Origin: Morinoia aosen
Taxonomy: Eukaryota > Arthropoda > Malacostraca > Amphipoda > Talitridae
Length of the DNA stretch: 64,000 bases
NCBI GenBank assembly: GCA_030386875.1
Contig: CM059566.1
Location: 38,910,068 to 38,974,067, forward strand
Reading direction: 5' to 3'
The translations under genes and the position numbers were made by a program. The notes under the pieces are model-generated. The model was not told the origin of the DNA, searched no databases, and saw only the letters and a program-made list of their open reading frames with translations. Below are positions 35,338 through 45,820 of this stretch, piece by piece. Position 1 is the stretch's first letter; every line of letters begins with the position of its first letter.

Positions 35338-35993
35338 GGTGAACTTGAGCGAGAGAATTGGTGAACTTGAGCAAAAGAATTGGTGAACTAGAGCAAGAGA
35401 ATTGGTGAACTAGAGCAAGAGAATTGGTGAACTAGAGCAAGAGAATTGGTGAACTAGAGCAAGAGAATTGGTGAACTAGAGCAAGAGAATTGGTGAACTA
35501 GAGCAAGAGAATTGGTGAACTAGAGCAAGAGAATTGGTGAACTAGAGCAAGAGAATTGGTGAACTAGAGCAAGAGAATTGGTGAACTAGAGCAAGAGAAT
35601 TGGTGAACTAGAGCAAGAGAATTGGTGAACTAGAGCAAGAGAATTGGTGAACTAGAGCAAGAGAATTGGTGAACTAGAGCAAGAGAATTGGTGAACTAGA
35701 GCAAGAGAATTGGTGAACTAGAGCAAGAGAATTGGTGAACTAGAGCAAGAGAATTGGTGAACTAGAGCAAGAGAATTGGTGAACTAGAGCAAGAGAATTG
35801 GTGAACTAGAGCAAGAGAATTGGTGAACTAGAGCAAGAGAATTGGTGAACTAGAGCAAGAGAATTGGTGAACTAGAGCAAGAGAATTGGTGAACTATAGC
35901 AAGAGAATTGGTGAACTAGAGCAAGAGAATTGGTGAACTAGAGCAAGAGAATTGGTGAACTAGAGCAAGAGAATTGGTGAACTAGAGCAAAAG
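35338..35993. repeat. 22-bp minisatellite, about 30 copies
   Basis: Unit GGTGAACTAGAGCAAGAGAATT, nearly invariant after the first two copies (which carry CTTGAGC); one internal copy has CTATAGC. The unit length is not a multiple of three and stops occur, so it is not coding. Such homogeneity suggests recent expansion. Confidence 0.97.
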
Positions 35994-36173
35994 ACTTAAT
36001 TAATAGGGACAGGAGGCCGAGCACTCTATGCACTGTATTTGGGATAAGAGGAAAAGGTTGTCGCAAGCACCCTCATAGTCGCCCTCACAGCCCAGAGCCG
36101 CAGGACCACAGATCAGGAAAAACCAGATGGGATGTTTACTTTACGAGCTCAAGCCATTGGATAGGGCCGTTTG

Positions 36174-36355
36174 CATGTTCCGTGAATTGCGCGAGAGAAA
36201 TATAACGTAAATTGGGTCTACGTAGTCGTCTATTTCGGGATGAGGTAGAGAATATTAGCCTGAGCATGTTCCATGAATTACGCGAGAAAATATAGTTTAA
36301 ATGCAGCCTACGCAGTCATCCATTTTGGGAAGAAGCGGAGACTATTAGCCAGAGA
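36174..36355. repeat. Two diverged direct repeats of about 90 bp
   Basis: 36174-36265 and 36266-36355 share GCATGTTCCNTGAATTNCGCG, CCTACGNAGTC and GAGANTATTAGCC, with many differences. An old tandem duplication without coding potential. Confidence 0.75.
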
Positions 36356-37623
36356 GGTACTGGTAAAAAAAAATTCTGATTGGGCTAGCCTTTTGGCAAA
36401 ATTGAGGGGAAGAAGCTCATCGTTGGCAGAAATAATGCTATAGGTGCTGTTCTATTAGGGGAGCTAGGATGAACATTAGAGATTTCATAAAATAAAGGAC
36501 AGTCGAGATATGACCATCAGCAAATGTGTTGGGCGGCGCGGCACATAGCGTGTTCGAGGGAAAATTTTTGCCATCATAAGTGATACATGTGAAAAGATCG
36601 AATTTGTATCAGTGTCGTACAGAATTTATTTCAAATTCAAGCGACCGTGTCATAAAGAAGTTATTTATTACCGGCAACGACACGTCATTGTTGAGTCAAG
36701 AAGTTACCAATTTATGTAAATCTTAATTATTTTGGGAGAGTTAATACTTTGAGCCTGAGTGAGGGTAGAAGAAGATGGTTAAACATATATCAACTCAATT
36801 ATGTTAAATTGATAGAAAACTTCTGTGAAATAAAAATACTGTATCTGGATGTTAACATATTCTTCTAAAATTGGAACATTGAAGATACATGTTGATATCA
36901 GTCATTGGGAAACGGAAATAATAAATAAAACATAATTCTACCTAAAATGGGGACGGTATTGCGAAAAAAGACCTCATCCAAATCGCCCCGGAAGGCACAC
37001 GGTGGTCGTTGAAAAATCGTTTTTAAAAGCAATTTTCCTTGATAATTTAAACGATTCTGTACATCGCATCCATTGCTCAAATCGAGAACTGATGTTGAAA
37101 CAAACTGAGCCGAATGAGTATCGAAATAAAAGCACTAGCAAAAGCGCTACATTATCCGCGTATAGTGAGCGGTCGCTCTGTACCGAATTATCTAAGGTGT
37201 GTTTTTTCACCGCATTCGTGAAGGAAAAGTTGTTGTGTGAAAGTCTATGGTCATTTCGTCATTTCAGTCAGTAGCAGATACTTTTTATTGTGAAAAATTT
37301 GGCTCCCCAATATCAGAGTTTGATACGTTTTGAATTAATTACCGGTGTTCATATATTAGCGACATAGCAACTGTGTATTACGGCGTAATTCATGTGAGCA
37401 TATTTTGGAAAATCTCACAAATCGCATTACACCCCAAATTAGTCCAGTGAACAGGTCTTGTCTTCGAGGATTTAAGGAAATCATCAAATTTGCGGTTGTG
37501 GATTGCAAGTCAAATTTGGAAACAAAATTTGGTAAGTACCCGTACAAATTTTCATGTTATACATTTTCTTAGGTTATTGTAGTTCATTTAAATGTTACTG
37601 CTGTATCTTATATTATACTCTTT
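36356..37623. other. Intergenic DNA, no gene seen
   Basis: AT-rich, with no supported feature. Confidence 0.55.
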
Positions 37624-37922
37624 ACAATGTTATTTATTACAATGTTATTTCTTACAATGTTATTTATTACAATGTCATTTATTACAATGTCATTTATTAC
37701 AATGTCATTCATTACAATGTCATTTATTACCATGTCATTTATTACCATAACATTAATTACAATATCATTTATTACAATATTATTTATTACAATATTATTT
37801 ACTACAATATCATTTATTACAATATCATTTATTACAATATCATTTATTACAATATCATATATTGCAATATCATTTATTACAATATCATTTATTACAATAT
37901 CATTTATTGCAATATCATTTAT
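37624..37922. repeat. 15-bp minisatellite, about 20 copies
   Basis: Unit TTATTACAATATCAT, with an early block using ATGTTAT/ATGTCAT instead. Because 15 is divisible by three, long repetitive open frames appear in two frames; they are artefacts of the repeat. Confidence 0.95.
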
Positions 37923-40063
37923 TTATCTGCGTGGAGGTATGCCACTCCCCAGCCGCGAGATTCCTGCGTTAAAGATTGTCAAGAGACACGGTCGCATCGC
38001 GTGGCAGAATAATTACTTCTCCATCCTTGAATTATCAACCTTCGAATATAAATTATGATCTCCTAAAATAGTTTTCATTCTTTCAAAAATTCAATTTTAT
38101 CGAATTATTTTTGCTATTGTAAACTATTGTAATTTCAATTTTATTGAATTATCATTGAAATCATGACTGCATTGTTCATTGTTCGTTGTAACCGCAACTG
38201 TGAAGCAGTGGCCCATGCAAAAAAAATCATCTCCTTCTAAACAAATTGCTTTACGCTGCGAATCACTATGCTTCATTTTGATATCTATTTCACAAAACAC
38301 ACGCAAAAATTTTCCCAATAGTGACGTATCAATGAAAAACAAAGCTTTGATAGCTAAAAAATGCACATTTTTCTTATTTTCAGAAATTAATTCGTAGAAT
38401 ATAACGAACAAAAAATATAACCATCGGATTAAATTCATTTTCATTGAGACGTGCTCTGAAGAGCACAGTTCGAGTGGATATACCTGCAAAAACCTCAACC
38501 ACGCATCTCGAACACTCATGCGATGCGAAGAAACTTTAATGCGATGTAGGTAAAATTGTTAATTTGATCGATATTAAGTTATTTAGTGAGAGTAATGTCA
38601 CTGTTGACCTATTTTTTTGCAGTGAATTATTGCCTTTTGCCGAGGTTTCGACTTGCCTCTCCCTATTCTCTTAAGAGACTCAAGACCCGAAACGCTTTAT
38701 AAGCTGTGGGGACGCAGCTGGCAGAATTTCTTCTAAACCGACTTGTATCCGCTACGTGCTGCTTGTGATGACCAAAATTCTCAAGTTTGAGCTTTTGAGT
38801 GACACTACCAAAAGGACGCGTAGCGCAGTCATATCGAATACAAAGAACTCGCACTCCGAGTTGTACCGTTACGGCTGTCACACCACGTAAATTGTTCGAT
38901 TTGGTTTCATATTCTGTCGCTCGGCCGTCTGCATGTTGTCATCAGCAAGCTATTCACACCACGAGCTTGCGAGGCAGTGAGGGAACCACATGGCTGTGTG
39001 TGACCTTGTGAGAACTTCATTACTCTCACGGTCACTGTTCCTGACTCATGCAATATAATGGAGCTCACAGTCCTCTCACTAAGCTCGCTGCCAGACAATT
39101 TTGTTGTTCACACTCAGTGCGGACTGAAGCATAAACGTCTTTGTCTATCCTTCGTGTATATACTCGACTCGTTGGTACTGCATTTGTTGATGCTAAGTTA
39201 ACATGTGGCCTGCTGGAGTGCTGGTACATATCTGGGTGTGATGTTACAGAGTGCGATGGGATAAAATAAGTTGCTTTACCGATTTTTCTCTGGCTTCTAT
39301 AATTTTTTTTTTCAATTTTCTAGAAGCTCCTGAAAAAAGTTTGCAGTAAAACCGTGTAAATCTCGCATACTTAGTGTTCTAACTCGGGACAGTGAGTAAG
39401 CACGTAATCTAATGCTACTTTATTCTACGAATTGAGAATTTGGGCTAGAAAATATCTGAACAACATGTGAACTGAATTTAAACCATACACGCTGTCCAGC
39501 TGTTGTGTTGTCGATAAATGAGAGCTTGCCATTTTTGTCTTTTGAATTTCCACAAGAGCGAACAGAATTTCATGAACGAATATTCGAAACCGTGAATTGA
39601 ATTTTACTGTGGTGCAGTTTTCATTCAGTTCTCTACATGCCATATTTTAAATATTCTATTTATCATGGAGATAAACTGAAGACTCCAAATTCTCATTTTA
39701 TTCAAGTTTTTATGCAGCACTTTTTTAATACCTTGGAATTTTTTCTCGCTTAAATGGAGCAGAATTTTTCATTTGTCAGTGTTACTATATCTTTACCGTC
39801 CTTACCGCAAGTTAATGATACACACAGTGCCCTTGGCCGGGGGATTTTAGACGAGTACTTGCTGTATTGATATAATCCTACCTCCCCTACTGCTTCGCAG
39901 TCAGTCATTGGAATGTATACTGCGAGCTTGCAAGTGCAGCGCACAATATTTACACGCGCCGTCGGCTCGCAACCGCCCTGTCTCCTCTCAAGGCCAGCTA
40001 TATCATCTGCTGCAGCGGTTGGGAAGTGCACAACCAGTGACAATGTGTACCCATGCAAGCGAT
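37923..40063. other. Intergenic DNA, no gene seen
   Basis: No convincing coding region. A segment near 38815-38885 (GTAGCGCAGTCATATCG, then GAGTTGTACCGTTAC about 40 nt on) is faintly reminiscent of RNA polymerase III A and B boxes, but too degenerate to call. Confidence 0.5.
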
Positions 40064-41105
40064 GAAGCCACCGTTGGTAAGTGAAACATGCAAGTGAGGG
40101 GCGGGCTATGCCATCATGAAGCCACCGTTGGTAAGTGAAGCATGCAAGTGAGGGGCGGGCTATGCCGTCATGAAGCCACCGTTGGTAAGTGAAACATGCA
40201 AGTGAGGGGTGGGCTATGCCGTCATGAAGCCACCGTTGATAAGTGAAGCATGCAAGAGAGGGGCGGGCTATGCCGTCATAAAGCCACCGTTGGTAAGTGA
40301 AACATGCAAGAGAGGGGCGGGCTATGCCGTCATGAAGCCACCGTTGATAAGTGAAACATGCAAGAGAGGGGCGGGCTATGCTGTCATGAAGCCACCGTTG
40401 GTAAGTGAAACATGCAAGTGAGGGGTGGGCTATGCCGTCATGAAGCCACCGTGGTAAGTGAAACATGCAAGTGAGGGGTGGGCTATGCCGTCATGAAGCC
40501 ACCGTTGATAAGTGAAACATGCAAGAGAGGGGCGGGCTATGCCGTCATGAAGCCACCGTTGGTAAGTGAAACATGCAAGTGAGGGGTGGGCTATGCCGTC
40601 ATGAAGCCACCGTTGATAAGTGAAGCATGCAAGAGAGGGGCGGGCTATGCCGTCATAAAGCCACCGTTGGTAGTGAAACATGCAAGAGAGGCGCGGGCTA
40701 TGCCGTCATGAAGCCACCGTTGATAAGTGAAACATGCAAGAGAGGGGCGGGCTATGCCGTCATGAAGCCACCGTTGGTAAGTGAAGCATGCAAGAGAGGG
40801 GCGGGCAATGCCGTCATGAAGCCACCGTTGGTAAGTGAAGCATGCAAGTGAGGGGCGGGCTATGCCATCATGAAGCCACCGTCGGTAAGTGAAACATGCA
40901 TTTGAGGGGCGGGCTATGCCGTCATGAAGCCACCGTTGGTAAGTGAAACATGCATTTGAGGGGAGGGCTATGCCGTCATGAAGCCACCGTTGGTAAGTGA
41001 AGCATGCAAGAGAGGGGCGGGCTATGCCATCATGAAGCCACCGTTGGTAAGTGAAACATGCATTTGAGGGGCGGGCTATGCCGACATGAAGCCACCGTTG
41101 ATAAG
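40064..41105. repeat. 54-bp minisatellite, about 19 copies, with embedded 5' splice sites
   Basis: Unit begins GAAGCCACCGTTGGTAAGTG and ends GGGCTATGCCGTCAT. Nineteen full units plus a partial; units 8 and 12 each lack one base. Thirteen units contain GGTAAGT, a strong 5' splice-site match; five full units and the final partial unit have GATAAGT and unit 12 has GGTAGTG, which lose it. Units 3-6 and 10-13 show the same variant order, so about seven units were duplicated as a block. The 18-codon periodic minus-strand open frame is a by-product. Confidence 0.96.
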
Positions 41106-41998
41106 ACGTGGCTACGTCAGAAATGCAAAATTAACACTTTCACGGTTGCTGCGGTCGGTTTGGTTAGGTTGAAAGAAGCAGAATCGAAAAGCCATCTTTA
41201 CTGCGTGATTACATTCTTATCCTTTATAACAGGCGGGAAAATTATAACTACACGATATCATTTCAACATGTACGCCATAGCCTAATTCAAATAAAGGTAG
41301 GAAAATCAGTGAAATGATAGCCATTGTTACTGGTAAGTGAATGACCAATTTACTGGTACGTGAATGAGCAAGTGGTACCAATACGTAGCGAAGATTTAAA
41401 AGCTGCAAACGATTGAAGGAAGCACGACTTTTATTTATTCATTCACTAGAAAATATTTCCCTATCGGGGCCATCTTAGTTCGAAGTTACTGGTCGGAGTG
41501 GTGTTTGAAAAGTGCGTTCGAATTTATATAATTTAAAACCTGCGAAATGATAGATTCCTGCGGCAGTCTTGTGAAAAAATGCAGGCCCTGCAATCACGTC
41601 GAGAACGCAGAGCCTTGCAATCTTTGCGTCATGCGTGGCAAACCTACCAATCTTCTTTCTAGGTTTTGCGGTTGTCGTTTTTGATGTCATACGTGAATGT
41701 GTATGGGTAATAACATCAGAATTACCACGATACTTCCTTTGATAAATTCATAGTAATGCTTTTGACCTCTGCGTGCTGCACGAAACGCACTTCCTTCGTG
41801 GCATCTACAAACGTATCTGGAATTGTGCTGTGCTTCTCAGCATTGAGTAGCATGTTGTTATTGATATTGCTCTAAATACCGTCGTAAAATAATCACTCAC
41901 TACATTCCTGCCATCGCTGTTGCTCGGTGAGATATGCGTGTTCAATCGGTTTATATCGATTTTGGCACTCATTTTCACTCTTCAAATAAAACTTAACA
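41106..41998. other. Intergenic DNA before the SINE-rich region
   Basis: No gene recognised. A minus-strand open stretch 41475-41690 (begins MTSKTTTAKPRKKIGRF) has a basic start and fairly even composition but matches nothing I know. Confidence 0.45.
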
Positions 41999-42375
41999 AC
42001 CCCTCAGGGGGATACAACTATTGTATTTATGGGAATTAGCTCTCCCAGGGGGATTATGTGAGGTCTCGAACTAAAGAGTAGGTAGGCCTTCTTTTTGTTG
42101 AAATAGAATAGGTTTTTTGTTTTGTTACGGACCATCATTTTTCGGTTCACTGCTGTCTTGTTTTTCAGCACCTACTACTTTTTCAACTTTTATCTTGTTT
42201 CATGAACTTTGTTTTTAACTTACTGTTTCTATGCACCTTGTGCATAGATTCCGCGTTCCCTCAACTCCATACTAAATCGTGCCTTCATCCTTCAACTCTT
42301 TCAACATCTTTGTTGTGGCTAAAACTTTCTTATTATCAATCAATTAAAACTTGAGAACTTTCGCTCTTCATTTCT
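41999..42375 (+). mobile_element. SINE-like element, copy A
   Basis: Begins CCCCTCAGGGGGATACAACT, followed by TGGGAATTAGC, CCCAGGG, GTTGAAATAGAATAGG, CCATCATTTTTCGGTTCACTG, TTTTTCAGCACC, GATTCCGCGTTCCCT and ACTCCATACTAAAT. Flanked by imperfect copies of CTTCAAATAAAACTYAACARC (41980-42000 and 42380-42400), taken as target-site duplications, so it moved by retroposition. No A/B boxes of tRNA type are obvious. Confidence 0.8.
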
Positions 42376-43190
42376 ACACTTCAAATAAAACTCAACAGCC
42401 TGCCCTACTACCATTAAATACACAATTTGGTAGTAACCCGCGAATGGCCGTCTTGGCTCGTTTATCATCATATTCTATTCGTTTCTGTTCAATCAATGAG
42501 GAATATGCACGCATAGTTTTTGTGGTACGTTTTCTTCCGTGTATTGTGAGGAAACAATTTGAAGCCTCAACATTGTATTTGACGCCTGGGAAAGATTATT
42601 CAAGCTACGGGATGTTCTAAATGCTTCAGAGAGAGCATTTAACGCTACAAAATGTATCAGAAATTCCAGAAATGGCTCTGAGGAAAAAGAAAAAACGATC
42701 ACGCAGGGAAAATAAATTAAAACTTTCTGAAAAATAGCTTTCCGAAATGGGGTCTTCAGGAATTGCTCTTTTTTGTGTTCAAGATTATCCGTGAGGGAAA
42801 ATCTTAGTACGACAACATTTATACCTAAAACACGTTTCTCCTGGTGTTGAACTTTGAAATGAGCGGTAAACCCATGTCGCGTACCAGTGTACACTTATGT
42901 GTGTACATGTCAACCTAATTTCAGCATTATCATTCCTTCTAATGAGCTTTACGCTCTGCAGATTGAAGAGCACTCGCTGTTGCAGTAGACTTCATTACTT
43001 TAGATATGGGATGGTACGAGTGCCTGTTTACGAAAGCCGAACTTACCTTATCTGAAATCAGTCTGATATGATTATCTACACTGAGCGGCGCTGCCTCATA
43101 GCTAAGTGTTGTTTATTTCGTTGTTGTCTTTGTATGAGACCGATCTGTAATGCTTGACCCATGCAGGTTTTCAGTTGACTTTCGAGTTTT

Positions 43191-43621
43191 TCTTATGTTA
43201 AGAACCACCATATTTCTGTTCACTGCTATCCTGATTTTCAGCACCCACTGATTTCTTTCCTTCCCCTCAGGGGGATACAACTATTGTATCAATGGAAATT
43301 AGCACTCCCAGGGGAAACATGTGAGGGCCCGAGCTGAGAGTTAGGTAGGACTTCTTTTTGTTGAAATAAAAGTTTTTTTTTGTAATGTTAAGGACCACCT
43401 TTTCTCGGTTCACTGATGTCCTGTTTTTCAGCACCTACTACTTTCTTTTTCAACTTTGACCTTGTTTTATGGACTTCTTTCTCAGCTTACTGTTTCTATG
43501 CCCTCGCTGCGTAGATTCTGCGTTCCCTTGACTCCATACTATAATGGTGCCTTCCTTCTTCCTCTCTTTGGATCGCATTTGTGGCGGATAGGAAGGCTTA
43601 AACTAATATCCAATTTAATCT
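43191..43621 (+). mobile_element. SINE-like element, copy B: partial dimer
   Basis: A truncated first monomer (about 43191-43262, internal TTAAGAACCACCAT...CTGTTCACTG...TTTTCAGCACCCAC) is fused to a full monomer starting CCCCTCAGGGGGATACAACT. Direct repeats GTTGACTTTCGAKTTTT at 43174-43190 and 43622-43637 flank the pair, so both parts inserted as a single event. Confidence 0.75.
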
Positions 43622-43637
43622 GTTGACTTTCGATTTT

Positions 43638-44576
43638 TGCAAACCTTATTGTTTCACTACAAATGTCTTGCTGCGTGATCGTAATAGAGATCCTTGGAAG
43701 GTGTATCAGCTGAATAGAGATCGAAAGCTTACTGCAGCTATACAGAGAGAGTAAAATACGAATGAGGGACAAATGGGCGGAAATTTGCGGCGTTTTGTCT
43801 TTCTCTAAGGGGACCGGAAAACGCGAGTAAGATTATTCAATCATGCACCGGGAAATATTTTTTCTGATACCTCTGCTGGGTAGCGCAATAATTAGTATTT
43901 TTGAGCGTCTCTTGAAAACTTATGCTTATTAATAGTGTCAGTACTCGTCAAAATTATGCCTTTATTTTACAAGTCTATATTATTTTATTGTACCGGCACT
44001 AACATTGACAGGCTAGCATTTTCCTCGAGCTTCTCGGCTCTCTACTGTAAAATCACCTATAGTACAGGAGTCTGATACCTTTGAGTTGATCGTTTTATTT
44101 TTACAGTTTGCGCCTCGGATTTTCCGTTCTGACATTCCTCGGAGTTGTGGATGTGTTAACATTCCACTTTAGTTTTTCGATTCTGTTTCTTTGGTATCAA
44201 AATTTCTCATTATCATCGTACGGAAAATGCATTTTGAAGCTCTTTTCTTTTTGTATTAAAAATACGTCCCTTGCTCTAGTGCTTGTGCTATTCTAAAAAT
44301 TATAACATCGAGCTTATTTGACGACGGCTTATTTGACAGAACTTAGTCGAAGTGTATACAGAATTTTTCTGTGTAGGTCACAACTTACCTCAGCTGAAGC
44401 GATGGACTTGACTTGTACTAATAAATAGAAATAAAAGCTCCCTCGTAGTCAGAGGATGTGCAGGCGGGAGACTCTAGGGGATTAGACCCAAGATCTTCTC
44501 AAGCTGCCACGGAGCCATCTACTCGCCGCTTCTGTAGACTTTGTAATACATTTCTCGCTATTTTACTTACATGAAA
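43638..44576. other. Intergenic DNA, no gene seen
   Basis: No coding or RNA gene recognised. Confidence 0.55.
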
Positions 44577-44972
44577 TTAACCTTATGGCGTCAGTATTTT
44601 TGTCCTCATATTGCCGTTATAACAACCACCATCATTAACCCTCTAACGCCCGCATTTTGTACTCACATTACCGTTATCACAACCCCCATCATTAACCCTA
44701 TGACGTCCGCATTTTGTACTCGCATTACCGTTATCACAACCACCATCATTAACCGTTTGTCTGCATTTTGTACTCACATTACCGTTACCACAACCCCATC
44801 ATTAAACTGTTTCCGGCACCAAGTAGTCACCGACATCACAACGAGGAAGTGACTGCCACTCGACAATGAGCTACGAAGAACACATTAGGGCACAAATTTC
44901 ACAAGGAATAAAATATATTGGAGCTGTTTATGAAAGCGGATTTTGAAATCCATGTTGACGGTAAAGGGCTAA
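44577..44972. mobile_element. MITE with internally repeated 5' end
   Basis: Left end TTAACCTTATGGCGTC, right end GACGGTAAAGGGCTAA: imperfect inverted ends next to TTAA-like sites. The left terminal segment (CATTTTGTACTCACATTACCG...CACAACCNCCATCATTAACC) is repeated about four times at a spacing of 55-68 bp, each copy recreating a TTAACC. The body resembles the compact element at 51639-51861. Confidence 0.75.
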
Positions 44973-45134
44973 CGAAGGAGGGGTCTTATCAACCTCTCTC
45001 AAAGAATACATTTATTTATAGAGAAGAAGTGGAGAGATGAAGTTCATAGCATCAAGTTCATCGTATCTAAGTCGTATTGAGTTCCGAAAGAATTCTGAGG
45101 ACTGTTGAACGGACAAAACAATTGTGTCCATGAC

Positions 45135-45820
45135 CATTCAGGGGGATACAACTATCGTCTCTGAGGGAGTTAACACTCCCAGGGGAAAAATGTGAGGGCT
45201 CGGGCTTAGAGTTAGGTAGGCCTTCTTTCTGTTGGAATAAAATGTTTTTCTTGTGTGGAGGACCATCTTTTTTTAGTTCATTGCTGTCCTGTTTTTCAGT
45301 ACCTACTTCTTTCTTCTTTGCCTTTGATCTTATTTCTTAATCGTCTTTCTTAATTTACTGTTTCTGCAAGGGTTCTGTCTGCCTAGATTCCGTTTTCCCT
45401 CAAAGGGGAGCTACTACCCTTGACAATACTTAATTTGCCTAATTTTACAAATTTCACTGTTAACGTTTCTATTGCATCTAGAGGAACAAAAATGCGTACA
45501 GATATGTGAAATTGAATTTTGAACACATTTGCTTCCATAAAAATTTTCGAATTTCGCAATAGAAAAAAAAATTATTGCGCGAACATAAAAAGAATTCATA
45601 TTTAGGCCAAACATTTCTCACCCTACGGTTTTCAACGTAGAAGCGTGGTTTTGGTCCCATTCGACGCGGAAAGACTGTGAAAACAGCGTAACGTATAGTA
45701 ACTCCATGTAACGTAGTAACTCCATGCTAAATCGTGCCTTCCTCCTTCCTCTCTTTGGATCACTTTGGTGGCGGATAGGGAGGCTTAAACTAACTAATAT
45801 TCTAATCTATTGAGTCTAAG
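45135..45820 (+). mobile_element. SINE-like element, copy C, interrupted by a 290-bp insertion
   Basis: 45135-45404 matches the family from TTCAGGGGGATACAACT to TTTTCCCTCAAA; 45696-45820 resumes at AACTCCATGCTAAATCG and ends AACTAATATTCTAATC. The intervening 45405-45695 is foreign and begins GGAGCTACTAC and ends GTAGTAACTCC, which are near inverted repeats, so it is probably a small DNA element nested in the SINE. Confidence 0.8.

Noticed and set aside
35338..35993. CRISPR array
   Set aside because: Units are contiguous with no unique spacers, in a eukaryotic context; same for the 54-bp and 15-bp arrays.
37554..38058. Open frames of 152 and 143 codons reading YYNIIYYN or ITISFITIS
   Set aside because: They come from the 15-bp array, which is open in two frames at once.
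38815..38885. Second tRNA-like SINE head
   Set aside because: A and B box resemblance is too weak and no body could be defined.
39750..40466. Minus-strand 238-codon open frame and similar ones over the 54-bp array
   Set aside because: It is an 18-codon periodic translation of a minisatellite whose unit length is divisible by three; no non-repeat domain.
41475..41690. 71-codon minus-strand frame with a basic N-terminus, histone-like at first sight
   Set aside because: No real match to a histone fold or any family I can name; no splice or promoter support.
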